Shown here in pieces: positions 49,399 through 59,840 of a stretch of 64,000 bases of DNA. Positions within the stretch are counted from its first letter, which is position 1, and the number at the start of each line of letters is the position of its first letter. The notes beneath the pieces were generated by a model. The model saw only the letters and a program-made list of their open reading frames with translations, had not been told where the DNA came from and searched no databases. The position numbers and the translations under genes were made by a program. Source of the DNA: Coprinellus micaceus (Eukaryota; Basidiomycota; Agaricomycetes; Agaricales; Psathyrellaceae); NCBI GenBank assembly GCA_951394405.1, contig OX596338.1, forward strand, positions 3,472,001 to 3,536,000, written 5' to 3'.

Positions 49399-50664
49399 TG
49401 TTGTGTTCCAAGCCGGACACCGGATGTTGTTCGGGCGGCCGCGCGGCGCGGCGGGCAACACAGCGCCATTGCGTCCCGGCAAATCGAGGGGTGTATGCGG
49501 CGCCGGATTCATGACGAGGGTTGCGTTAGGTGGGGAAAGCGGGAAGGTCACATCGAGGGCGAATTCTACCGACCTTGGTCGTGTTGCGCAAACCAAAGGG
49601 AAATCAGGAGCGACGCAGGGCGAGGGTAGAGGGGGCAGTTGGCCTCTTGTGCTCACGAGCAGGGGGACCCGCTTAGCGCGATGGGCGATTCTCCGCCTTG
49701 GCGCCTGGCCCTAATTCCCCAGTCAAGCAATTGGGGATCAAGGCCCGGGGGGAACGAGGAATGGGGAATGAAGAGGGCAGGGATGGGAGTAGAGATGGTG
49801 AGGGAAAGGAAGAAAGAGCGTTCAAGGTCGACGGTCAGCTTAAGTGTCTCGGCCAGTCGATGATCGGCGAGGTGATGACAAGTACATAGTTACCCGTTTA
49901 GGCGTCATACCTGCCTAACGCGTCCGATTCAGGCCCTCAGGGGTCCACGAGCGCGCCAGTGAAGAATCACGTGGGCGCGTTCGAACTCATGACAAAGAAG
50001 GACAAATAACGCGTCGCCTCGTTGTTCGTCCCGAACGTTCACCACGAAAATCTCAGGAAGGCTTTCAATTGAACGACCGTAAAGCGCCCGATCGGCGAGG
50101 TGGGACTCCGGTGAGACGTACGTCCGCACTATCGTTAGGAAGCCTGCACTTCTTCCGTTTGCAGTGAAAGGTGTGAGATTCTTACCCCACGCTCCTTGTC
50201 TGAACTTCGAGGGGTCTGATATTGATTTTTGCTTTGATAGGTGCTAAAACATTAACCGGGACAGTGCTCGTATGCGGTCGCTTGCCTTTCAACTCCATTC
50301 CAGTACTACTCTTGTGGCTGTTGTTCCTGCGCAGAATCCATCGTCGTGCCGGGTGTCGTGAATTTCATCACCTTGTAGGCCATTCACGCCGCCTCGACTT
50401 CCATGCGCTTCCCAGGGGAAGGCGGGGTTCTGCATATCAAGCTCTCATGTCGAAATGCTTCCAAATTCGATGAACTCTGTCTATCACTCGTTAAGGTTTG
50501 CAGGCACATACACAAGCGGCCCTTCTGCGATGTCACTGGAGAATGTGCGCCTTGATGTCGGAACGTATGTTTTTCCACCCTCGGCCCCTGGCTTTAAAAG
50601 CTGCAGAGGACGTAGGATTCCTCAGTGTCGCCTCCCAGTCGACCTACTTCCTGAACCCTCGGAT
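49399..50664. other. Intergenic region, no gene recognised
   Basis: About 1.27 kb, GC- and purine-rich near 49620-49830. The minus-strand frame 49929-50129 and + frame 49403-49714 resemble coding sequence in places but match nothing I know and lack splice context. A TTTAAAAG box near 50591 may serve the following gene. Confidence 0.35.
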
Positions 50665-51535
50665 ATGAAGCTCTCCTCTCTCTTTACAGCTGCTCTGGCA
50701 GCGGGCGTCGCGTCCGTTGCCGCAGCACCAGCTACCATCGAGGCCGACCCCGCCTCCATCTTCGAAGGCGTGGACATGAGTGCTGCCAACTTCTATGGCG
50801 CAGGTCCTCTCAAACCTTGGCAGCCTGGCTCGAAACCAGGATGGTACTACGGGAACTACCCTTGGCTATTCCCTTGGCTTCCTTGCCTCCATGGGGTACG
50901 TTCCAGGCACATCACCTAGCCATATTGACTTTATCTCATCGTCTCCCACTCCAACAGCCTATCTGCACGGTTCTTCCGTGGTTCCCCTGGCTCATCCAGT
51001 GCCCGAAGCCACCACCTAAGCCACCACTTCCTCCTCAATGGCCCACGTGGCCGCCGGCACCTCCTCAGTGGCCTCCGCCGCCGACTTGGCCTCCTGCGCC
51101 TCCCGTCCCTCCCAAGCCACCCGTTGGCGATGGGTACACTCAAACCTTCAAGAACCTGACTGGTGCCACCCAGGCTGGGGATTACTTGACTTTCGGACTA
51201 GTCGACACGGTTGCTGGTGAGTATCCATGTGTTTAACCAAGGGCGATGCATTCATCTATCAACACGTAGATTGCAAGGCTATGTGCGATTCGATCAAAGA
51301 ATGTACCTTTGCGAATAGTAAGTGGGAAGCCTTATTGAGTAAAGGCGCGCTCGCTGATCACATCCTTTGTTCAGCCTATTACGACGTCAACGGGAAGAAT
51401 GGGAGTCCCCAATTGACCTGCTCCTTGTACAAGCTGTGTCACACTGCGTCGGACGCGACCAACACTGGAGGCCAGACGCAGCCAGATGGTAGTATCAACT
51501 ACATCAAGAGCAGCGATGGCTGGTGCAAGAAGTAG
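50665..51535 (+). CDS. Small secreted fruit-body-specific-type protein, Pro-rich linker
   Basis: Member of a basidiomycete family of secreted proteins found in fruit bodies (fruit-body-specific protein type); function unknown. Exons 50665-50895, 50958-51216, 51270-51317 and 51375-51535 give 232 aa. Signal peptide MKLSSLFTAALAAGVASVAA; a Trp/Gly-rich part GWYYGNYPWLFPWLPC; a linker of PPxWP repeats (about 95-130); then the conserved Cys domain: FKNLTGATQAGDYLTFGLVDT, CKAMCDSIKECTFANTYYDVNGKNG, LTCSLYKLCH, GGQTQPDGSINYIKSSDGWC. The Cys spacing recalls a small PAN/apple-like fold (inference). Tandem with a paralogue at 52177. Confidence 0.88.
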
Positions 51536-52176
51536 AGTCGTCGGATGTAAGCCACTCCGACCCTTAGTATAGTAAATACCTTGCATCGGGATTCCTAGCT
51601 TCTCTTCGCGGCTTTCGTGTCCCTTCTCGATCCTCTGGACGCTCTATTAGGTTAAGCATATCCGCCTATTAGCTTAATATGCTTCCGCAGTTATTGTTCC
51701 TTCGCTCCGTTCGAAAATATACCTTTGTTCTACTCGGCTAGCCCGCGGTTGTGAGCAATGCCCGCTACCCTAAGTCGGTGTGTGTTGATCTCTCCGAAGC
51801 CCTGGCCGACGCTGATGACGTTCCCCAGAGAAGAGGTGCTAAGTTGTGCCTGTCTATCCTTACTCGAATATGTCAATCTGTCATAATCGACAACGCCAGA
51901 AGACGCTCAACGCCATAGCACGCGGCCGTTTGGCCCCCGAAGCGAGAGGAATTACAGGTACCATCTTATGGACGAGGTCAAGGAAGGTCGTGGTCTGGCG
52001 CTCGTGCGTAATCCTTTCAGGTCGGGGTTCGTATCCCAGCGCTTCTTCCGACCATGGCCGCACCTATCGACCCTTCTCGCGATTCCAATTGGAAACGTTG
52101 GCTAGGTATAAAAGTTAAGCACTGAACGCTTCCTTGACCCTCAGATTAGCTCGTTCGTGCTACCTACTTCACCGCG
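51536..52176. other. Spacer between the tandem fruit-body-type genes
   Basis: No gene. Near 51986-52056 there is tRNA-like sequence (GGTCTGGCGCTCG, then GGGTTCGTATCCC like a B box with one change), perhaps a decayed tRNA or SINE. CCAAT (about 52085) and TATAAAAG (52107-52114) form the promoter of the next gene. Confidence 0.4.
52107..52114 (+). promoter_or_regulatory. TATA box of the second fruit-body-type gene
   Basis: TATAAAAG 63 bp before the start codon, with a CCAAT motif about 20 bp further upstream. Confidence 0.6.
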
Positions 52177-53064
52177 ATGCAGCTCACTACCATCCTCTCT
52201 GCTACCCTTGCTCTCGCGGCGTCTACTGTCGTCGCGTCCCCCCTCACCGTGCGCGACGAGAACGTCGAGGCTTACAAGGCGATTGGCTTTGACCTTAGCA
52301 AGCAAAGTCACTACGGCGCCCCCAAGCATCCCGGACAGCATGGTGCGACGCCTGGATGGTACTACGGCAAGCACCCTACGCACCATCCCGGCTTGCCTTG
52401 CCTCACTGGGGTATGCCGACTCGTATTCCCTGTGCTTGGATCCTTTTTCTAACCCTTTATTCCGCCATGTTTTGAAGAACATCTGCAGTGTCTTGACCCA
52501 CTTCCCCAACCACCTCCAGTGCCCGAGGCCGCCTTCCCATAGCACCACCACCACCGCTACAACCGCTACCAGGACCACCACCACCACATCCACTACGACT
52601 ACGACAGTGACGGCCTCGACCACGGCGACTGTGACCGTTACTGGGGGCGGTGGGTCTGGGGGATCGACCACCGCGACCACGCCTGTCCCGACTCCTAGCC
52701 CTTACAACCAGTTGTTCTCCAACGCGACTGGGGCAACCGAGGCACCTGATTACCTGACCTTCGGGCTTGTCGATACCGTCGAGGATTGCTGGAAGATGTG
52801 TGACGCCGTCGCCACTTGCATCTTTGTTAACAGTGCGTTTTCAAGTGTTCTCGTCGTCCACCCAACTTACCATACTATTCCTCGCTCGTCTTTCGCGTAG
52901 CTTACTACGACGTCAATGCGAAAGACGGGAGCACGCAGCTTTCGTGCGCTCTCTTCCAGAAATGCCATGGCATCGAGGACTCTACCAACCTTGGAGGGCA
53001 GGATCAGTTGGGTATGGGTGTGCCCAACTATATCACGGGGAGCGATGGCTGGTGCAAGGACTGA
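52177..53064 (+). CDS. Small secreted fruit-body-specific-type protein, Thr-rich linker
   Basis: Paralogue of the gene at 50665. Exons 52177-52410, 52478-52832 and 52901-53064 give 250 aa. Signal peptide MQLTTILSATLALAASTVVA; GWYYGKHPTHHPGLPCLTG, NICSVLTHFPNHLQCPRP (aligning with PICTVLPWFPWLIQCPKP of the neighbour); a Thr/Ser linker instead of the Pro/Trp one; then NATGATEAPDYLTFGLVDT, EDCWKMCDAVATCIFVNTYYDVNAKDGST, LSCALFQKCHG, GGQDQ, ending YITGSDGWCKD. The intron that splits DTVA|DCK in the neighbour is absent here, so it was lost or gained after duplication. Function unknown. Confidence 0.9.
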
Positions 53065-53433
53065 GTGGTTGCGGTGTTGTCTATCCTGGCGGCGGGGTGT
53101 GGCGGTCGGCGCCCATATTGTCTATTTCTGAGAATTTCTGTTGAATACTATTCTTGTTGTATTGTCCGAGTTCGAGCGGTATCAAGTTGACAGGTTTAGG
53201 TACCAGAACCTCCAAATATCGATTCTGTTTCGGTGCTGCTGAAGCGGTCGAGATTGGTGCGATATTGACAGGCGAGTACATCTACTATTGTCAGTGGGTA
53301 CAGTTCAGGTATGAGAGACAACAAAGCAAAGCACAGATAGAAGCGGCGAATGTAAAGGACGGGAATCGTGAAGGAAGCTATTGTTCGTGCGTATGGGTCG
53401 TGTATAGTCGTAGAATGCCGCGTGCAGTCTCGT
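53065..53433. other. Convergent intergenic region, no gene seen
   Basis: Between the 3' ends of the second fruit-body-type gene (+) and the membrane protein gene (-). Confidence 0.4.
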
Positions 53434-54547
53434 TTACTGTGTCTTCGCTTTGGCCTTGACTATAAGACGAGGAGACAGTGGTGAGTACGTTGAAAAGGAA
53501 ATGATATAACATCAACTCACCCTTCTTCGCAGCCTTCGCCGCGGGTTGAGACAGCAGCCCAAAGTTCTTTGCGGTCTTCCCCGCAAACAGCGCGGATAAC
53601 AGAACAGCGACGATCGCTCGCGCCGTCTCCGGATCCACGGGCTCGATGGGCTTCTCCTGTGTCGCGGCTCCAACCAACAGCTCGTAGATCAAGCCTCGGA
53701 GATCGGCCCAAAAGGGTTGCGCGTGAGTGAGCAAGGCGAACACGGCTGTGCCCGCAGGGGCGCACCACAGGTCCGTGGTCGTCCAGCCGTAGGGGAGGAG
53801 CTCGGGGGGTGTTTGGATTTGAAGGGGTGTGGGGTTGAGGAAGGAGAAGAGGTTGACGAGGAAGAAGCCTGCGTTGGCGGTGATCTGATGAGCATAAAGT
53901 TAGATAGGGAGCCGAATTAGGGTGTGTCTGTGATGAGGCGGGTTGCTCAGAGTAAGGAGGTGGGGTGTACTTACGAGGGAGGTGACGAGGAGGGTCCAGG
54001 GGGAGGATGCGAGGAGGGCAGAGGAATTGGTCGTGACGGTGGGTGGGATGAGGTTGCAGAGGAGGTAGGCACGGGTCAAGCCGTCTAGTATTGACAGGGG
54101 CAGTTCTAATTCTACGGAAGGAATTGGGACGGAGGGCAGGGAGTCCACGATGGCTTGCGCTGTTCCGTAGAGAACAGGTACAATTCCAGAGACCATAAAG
54201 GAAGGGGAAATCCCAAGCATAGGCCCTGTGGATTGGATATATTAGCTAGGTAATTCGAATGAAAGGAATTTGTACCCACCTGTGATGGCCTCTCCCCCAT
54301 ACACGACGAGAAGGGTCGTTGCGAGCCGCTTCACGAAAGATGGGTCTTCAAATTCTTTCGAAGACTCCTTCTTTGCAGCATGAGCTTGCTGCATGAGCTC
54401 TCGCACTTGCCGCAGCACGACGCACAGCCTGACAGTCGCGACGACATCCAGGGTGCTGATAGGGAACCCGAACCAGGTGAACGGGGCTGTGGGCTGGAGA
54501 CTCCACCTGAAGACCTCAATAATGGGGGCAATCGCGAGGCCAGCCAT
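53434..54547 (-). CDS. Multi-pass membrane protein of unknown function
   Basis: Minus-strand exons 54280-54547, 53975-54225, 53521-53884 and 53434-53459 stay in phase and give 302 aa. Five or so hydrophobic stretches: LAIAPIIEVF at the start, FVKRLATTLLVVYGGEAITGPML, SFMVSGIVPVLYGTAQAIV, WTLLVTSLITANAGFFLVNLFSFL, AGTAVFALLTHA, and ARAIVAVLLSALFAGKTA near the end, with a Lys-rich C-terminus KKVKAKAKTQ. I do not recognise the family. Gly-Gly after a hydrophobic helix (VYGGEAITGPML) and the final basic tail faintly recall TRIC-type cation channels, but this is too weak to name it. Confidence 0.7.
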
Positions 54548-55188
54548 GGTCGTCGTGCACGGCGGGGACGGGGAACGTGGAGGGAGGAGACCAAGGGATT
54601 GATGTCAGCGAGTTGATGGGCGCTACTGCACTGGTACGCTGACCCGGGAGCGAAAGAAAAGGTACTTGGCGCAATTAGCGACGATACTCGAAACGCCCCG
54701 ATGGCGGAACGGCTGTAATGGCCTACTCGGGAATGCGGGTGCTTTCTCTCAGCGAGTCATTCTATCAGTGCGCTGGTTCAAGACTGTCCCCTCCAGAAAA
54801 CTTGGTTTCCACAGACCCTCGAGCCGCAAGGCTTGACTCGGTCTTGGAATAATCTGTCCTTGACTGGCCAGGGAAGCAATTCCGCAACCTGCAGGACTCG
54901 CCGAGTTAGTCTTCGGAGATCAGGGCATGTCGTCAGTCGCGCAGTGGGACGCGTCGCCCGTAAACCTTTTGCATTTTTTGTTGCTTACTTTTTCAACGGA
55001 AGCTAGCTGCTAAAGTGATTCATGCAGTCTCCACAAGTCATACCCTTTTGATTGAAGCACTTTACAACTTTACCAAAGGTGTCGTCGGCCCAGGGTGCAC
55101 GAACACAAATAGGCGCCCAAAGCGGCAGGCAACGGTATCGTGACGTGTGACGGGGAAATGCATCACTGCTACTTACTCTCGTACCACC
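54548..55188. promoter_or_regulatory. Upstream region of NACHT copy 1
   Basis: No gene. Contains the 180-bp sequence 54791-54970 that recurs at 58452-58631 upstream of copy 2, and, nearer the start, AATAGGCGCCCAAAGCGGCAG (55110-55130), also found before copy 2. Confidence 0.5.
54791..54970 (+). repeat. Duplicated NACHT upstream segment, copy A
   Basis: About 180 bp from CTCCAGAAAA to AACCTTTT, with roughly ten differences from 58452-58631 by eye. It lies about 220 bp before the start of copy 1. Confidence 0.9.
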
Positions 55189-58085
55189 ATGTCGGCCTCC
55201 TACTTTCGCGACTCTCGAAACCTACACATGGGGGATCTGACCGTCAATCATTATGAAGCGAGGTCCTCTAGGAGTGACAGGGCTTTTGACAGTGAGTGGT
55301 TGGGTATCCCCGGGGTCCCCGTTCTGACCAGCAGAGCCTGCAGATTTGCACGATAACATCGCATCGGAGGCCATCCACAACTCTGATGAACGCTGCGACG
55401 CACCTAAATGCTACCCAGAGACTAGGAAGGCCGTCCAGGAAGAGATCGTCAGTTGGATTACCCACGGAGACAACGACGACGAGCCGAAGAAGATACTCTG
55501 GGTCACTGGCCCAGCGGGGTGTGGCAAAACGGCCATCGCAGGTTCCGTTGCCGAGATTTGTGAGGACCAGGGCATACTGGCGGGGAGTTTTTTCTTCTCA
55601 TCGTTCTCGGGGTCCGAGAAACGAAAATCAAAGCGGTTTCTCGTGGGGACATTGGCGTATGGTTTCTTCCAGCACGATGGTCTCCAGGCGCTTCGTGGAT
55701 CTATTCTCTCCGCTATCGAACGCGATCCAGCTATATTCCGGAAGCGTTTAAGAGACCAGTGTCGAGCACTCCTGCTCAAACCATTCCACGACGCCCAAGG
55801 CCACCTGGATCCGTCCTCGCTGCCCCGAGTCATCATCATCGACGGGCTCGACGAGGTAGAAGCTGCCAATTCTCGGCAACTGGACCCGCGTGAAGCGCGC
55901 CTGGCAAACGAGGCGGACCAGGTCGAAATCCTCGCTACCTTGTTACAGGTTGCCCACGACGCCGATACCCCCTTCCGCATCCTCATCGTTAGCCGCCCCG
56001 AGCGCGCCATTCGGGAATTCTTCTCGCACAACGCCAACCACGTCTCCAGGGAGCTGTTCCTTGACAACAAGTACGACCCCGACGCCGACATCACCCTATT
56101 CCTCAATGCCAAGTTTGCGGAAATCCGACGGCGCTACGGACTGTCCGCTTCCTGGCCATCCCAAGCGGATATCAAGCGACTGGTAGATCAGGCTTCAGGC
56201 CAATTCATCTACGTGGCCACTGTCGTTCGTTTTCTTCAGGACAGCAAACTTCCTGATCCTCAAGCTCGTCTTCTGACGGTGCTTACCCTTCGCCTTGAGC
56301 GAGTTGAAACCAATCCCCTGGCGCCCCTGGACGCTCTGTACACTAGCATTCTCACGTCAAGTCCGGATCCACTTCTGGCAGTTCGATGGCTGGGCGCGAT
56401 TCATCACTACTTAGGAGACAATCCAGCCCTCTTCGTCAAACAGCTTCTCCAAGACTTTGAAGGCCAAGCAGACCATCTTCTGGAAAACTTGGCCTCATTG
56501 GTTAAGATACCTCCAGTTGATGAATCCGACGAGTCTCCATACGGATTCTACCACAAGACTCTGTCAGACTTTCTGGGATCCAAACGGTGTGGACGGGAAT
56601 TCAAGAATGCCTTCAGAGATCACTCGGCCGTGAATCTCATTGATAAGCGTTTGGCCCAGGTCTTCAAAGGTGTGAGCGTTTATGGCCCTTGTTCGCAGCC
56701 ATGTAGATCTCACATTCCCCCCAGCCAAGTCGCCCAAAGTTGCTCCGCCCGAAACACAGCTACAGTTCTTTCTACGCCATTGGTTCAATTTTTTAGGCAA
56801 CTACAGTATCTACCCATCCGATAGAGACGATACGTCGACCTTGAGTCTACTACGCACTTGCGACGTTGTGTGGTGGGCTCACGCAGTAATCACCACGTTC
56901 TGGGCCAAGCCAGGGGACGCTGCACATATCTTGGTGACATTTTTTGACAATATGCACACCAATGTCAGTGACCGCGACTCCTTTGAAAGTGAATTTGCCT
57001 ACTGATACCTGTTCGCCCATTAGTGCCTCTCGAGGTCCGGAATGTTCAACGACTGCCTCGACGAGTGTAAGCATTGGAGAGGCAATATTCTTCGAGCTTG
57101 CAGGGCTTTGGGTTGGGCCACGCCGAACCTTGAGGCTACTTTGCTGTACAACACACTGCAGTTCATTTCTTCTGAGGGATGGAAAGAGGAAGACAGGAAT
57201 GATGGATACTCCGATTTCAAACCCCCAGATACGGTATTTGCGAATCAGCCTCCTCCTATTGAGGTCCTCCCACCGACGATCTACGACGGAGAGGATAAAG
57301 ATTACAAGTCGCTCTGTGACCTCGTCGACAGGGCATTTTCTTGCATGCCCGATAACTGGAGATCTGTATACGCCGAAGAGCTTTCGCGGAGGCGTGAGAA
57401 GGCCCTAATTTCCAAGCTCGTACCTTATATCGAACAGGCTAAACGCCGCCGCGAGCTCGGGCTGGACGTTCAAGATGGCGGAGACAGCGACGGAGACAGT
57501 GATAGCGACAGCAACGGTGACAGCAACAGCAACGGTGACATGGGCCAAGGCGAGAACCCAGCATGCGAAAGGCAAGCAGGCAGTGAGGAGCATGGTGCCG
57601 GCTTTTCCGAAGGGCAAGATGAAGTTGACGATGAAGACCCAGTTACATTCCTGGCGGCGCCCTCACCCCACTACGCACCAACAGGGCCTAACGCTTCCAC
57701 TCGGGCCTTTGCAGCTCTCGGTGAGTAGTAGCATAAGGGAACGATCTGGATCATAGCACTCATGTCACGCTTAGAACCATGTAATACTCCCTCGCCGAAC
57801 GCTTCACCAGAGCCTTCTCGAGTGGCTGCCTCTAGCCTCGCGAACGTCCCCGCCGAATCAAACGGGAATTCGGCCACACACAACCCCACACGAAGCAACC
57901 TGCTAGGTCCATCATCCGCACTCGCAGTCCCCGGGGTCAGGCCCCATTCTGCGCCCTCCCCATCCACCAATCGCATCTCCTTGCAATCCCTAGACTTCTC
58001 AGCAACGCCAAGAGGGAACCGGAGCCAGGTCCCCCTCGAGCTGGATAGGCTCTGGAGGCGCCAATGGTTTGCCCGCGAACCCTAA
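55189..58085 (+). CDS. NACHT-domain NLR-like protein, copy 1 (intact)
   Basis: STAND-class NTPase of the fungal NLR-like group, usually linked to self/non-self or stress recognition; ligand unknown. Exons 55189-55291, 55344-56669, 56725-56963, 57024-57720 and 57775-58085 give 891 aa. Short N-terminal motif (SASYFRDSRNLHMGDLTVNH), then HNSDERCDAPKC and PETRKAVQEEI, P-loop GPAGCGKTAIA at about 90, Walker B IIIDGLDEVE at about 197 (the GLDE form defines NACHT), sensor SRPERAIREFF, and a winged-helix part with YHKTLSDFLGS. The C-terminal third has no recognised repeats: it carries a conserved helix-rich block (CLDECKHWRGNILRACRALGW) and an Asp/Ser/Asn-rich acidic stretch, then a Ser/Pro-rich end WRRQWFAREP. 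No WD40, ankyrin or TPR repeats, which is unusual for an NLR sensor end. Confidence 0.9.
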
Positions 58086-59036
58086 ATGTCTCGGTATCGA
58101 CCGCGACGCATCCGTTCGGTCTCAAGGGCCATTCAATCGATCAGAAACTTGGAGTAGGAGGGCGAGCGAGATATTGGTTTGTCTTATACAAATGTAGGAG
58201 TTACATGTTTATATAGTACCTCATAGGCCCTAGACATCTGGTCTACGTCCGTGGAGAGCGGCGGGCCGTGGCCAGTCGTACCTTGAGCTGGAGGCTCACT
58301 GAGTATTAACTGGAGACGATGGTCTGCCAGCGATTCTCAAACTATGTAGAATCCTTGGGCACTCACTGCACTGATTCATAAGTAAGATGCATTCGTTCGG
58401 ACCACTGCTTTATATCTTTGGGTACTCAAGTCGCATGCATTGGACTTGGGTCTCCAGAAAACCTGGTTTTCACAGACCCTCGAGTCGCAAGGCTTGACTC
58501 GGTCTTGGAATAATATGACCTTGACTGGCTAGGGAAGCAATTCCGCAACCTGCAGTACTCGCCGAGTTAGTCTTCGGAGATCAGGGCATGTCGTCAGTCG
58601 CGCAGTGGGACGCGTCGCCTGTAAACCTTTTACGGCGCAAAACCTTCTCATTTAGTTTTTTCCCGTTGAATTCATGAAACTGAGTTCCAGGACCCAGGCA
58701 GTACCTCCGTCTATTTCACTGTCGTATCCTACATAGCACTTGGACAGACGTCGGGTTAACCAGGGGTGGGACGTGGTTCAAGGAAAAATGAGTACCAACA
58801 TCTCCAGGAGGCTACTCACAAAATCCTCGTCTCGAAATTAGGAGACATGCCCGAGTGAATGCTATCTTCCTCTGATGGTCGAGGCAGTACTGCACAACTT
58901 ACGAATCCGACCACTCCAAAGGTGTGCCCGATCCACAGCGCTGTAAAAATAGGCGCCCAAAGCGGCAGGTAGTGGGAGGTGTGACTTGTGACTTGTGACT
59001 TGTGGGTGCATCATTACACCTTCCTCTGGTACCACC
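58086..59036. promoter_or_regulatory. Spacer and upstream region of NACHT copy 2
   Basis: 3' region of copy 1, the duplicated segment 58452-58631, and nearer the start AATAGGCGCCCAAAGCGGCAG shared with copy 1, then three GACTTGT repeats (about 58981-59002) not in copy 1. Confidence 0.5.
58452..58631 (+). repeat. Duplicated NACHT upstream segment, copy B
   Basis: Matches 54791-54970 over about 180 bp with about ten differences. The offset of 3661 bp gives the size of the duplicated unit before the transposon came in. Confidence 0.9.
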
Positions 59037-59082
59037 ATGTCGACCTCCTACTTTCCCGACTCTCGGAATGTACACATGGGGG

Positions 59083-59090
59083 ATCTGATC
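59083..59090 (+). repeat. Target-site duplication, left copy
   Basis: ATCTGATC directly before the transposon; the same 8 bp follow it at 59833-59840. Copy 1 has the uninterrupted counterpart GATCTGACCGTC. Confidence 0.93.
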
Positions 59091-59832
59091 AGGACCCCCC
59101 AATATGCTGAGCTATGTCCGATCGAAAATTGGCTCAAACTGGCCATTTTCGGCACACCCTTTTGAGCGGTTTTTGTCCACATGAAAATCGGAACCCCCCA
59201 AAATGGGCGGTTTTCGTGCACATATCAGATGATACCTGCGCAGAGCGCGAATCCGTGCACATAGACGCCAAATCGCCTGGATGTACCGTATAATGGGAGA
59301 TAGGATTGATACCAATGTATATACAAGTGAGAAGAGGTCCGAAATAAATGAGGAGTGCGAGGAAGTGGCGGAGAACGTGGTCGTAACGCGGCAAGTGCCA
59401 GCAGGCCACAAGTTGACGAGGCTGTAGCCAATGCCATTGGCGCTGATCGGGTGGCCGAAGTGAAGAGAATAGGTCCCGAGAGGAAGCAACAGGTGGGTGC
59501 GGGGGGCTTGGAGGATGATGGGGAGGAGAGTTTGGGAGATGCCGCGAAGAGGATATTCCCTACCACAGGAGTGAACCTTCGGACGTAGATGTACGAGGCA
59601 AGGCCAAGGCTCTTGATGGGGCATGACCCTAAGAATCGAAACCCCGAGCTCTGCTTTCCGTACACACAAGGATCGGACATCACCGCAGGCGAGGCCGAGG
59701 CGGCACATATAAAATCGGGGATGGCCCACGTTTTTGGCGATTATGTGCACATGTGGATCAGACCACGAGCGATTTTGAGGGGGGATTTCGGCACATAAAA
59801 ATCGGACCTAGCTAGGCATATTGGGGGGTCCT
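59091..59832. mobile_element. Non-autonomous DNA transposon (MITE-like, probably hAT), 742 bp
   Basis: Ends are a perfect 17-bp inverted repeat, AGGACCCCCCAATATGC and its reverse complement; the likeness continues imperfectly to about 32 bp (AGCTA, GTCCGAT). Flanked by an 8-bp target duplication, as in hAT elements. Short motifs recur near both ends (GTGCACAT at 59217, 59255 and 59745; AAAATCGG at 59184, 59711 and 59799), like subterminal transposase-binding sites. There is a 212-codon antisense open frame (59112-59750) but nothing resembling a transposase, so it must be mobilised by another element. The comparison with copy 1 proves the empty-site sequence. Confidence 0.92.
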
Positions 59833-59840
59833 ATCTGATC
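59833..59840 (+). repeat. Target-site duplication, right copy
   Basis: ATCTGATC directly after the transposon, identical to 59083-59090. Confidence 0.93.

Noticed and set aside
49929..50129. Minus-strand 66-codon frame that looks protein-like
   Set aside because: Too short, no start or splice context and no recognised motif.
51986..52056. Possible tRNA gene
   Set aside because: A B-box-like GGGTTCGTATCCC is present, but no acceptor stem of seven pairs and no anticodon arm could be formed. At most a decayed tRNA or SINE.
52141..52680. Minus-strand 179-codon Val-rich frame opposite the second fruit-body-type gene
   Set aside because: The Val run is the reverse of the Thr-rich linker (ACC/ACT codons).
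56670..56706. Very short (35-37 nt) introns in NACHT copies 1 and 2
   Set aside because: The next AG downstream (CCCCCCAG) gives the same frame with normal lengths of 55 and 53 nt.
59112..59750. 212-codon antisense frame within the transposon
   Set aside because: No transposase motifs (no DDE pattern, BED finger or hAT dimerisation block); non-autonomous elements often keep chance frames.
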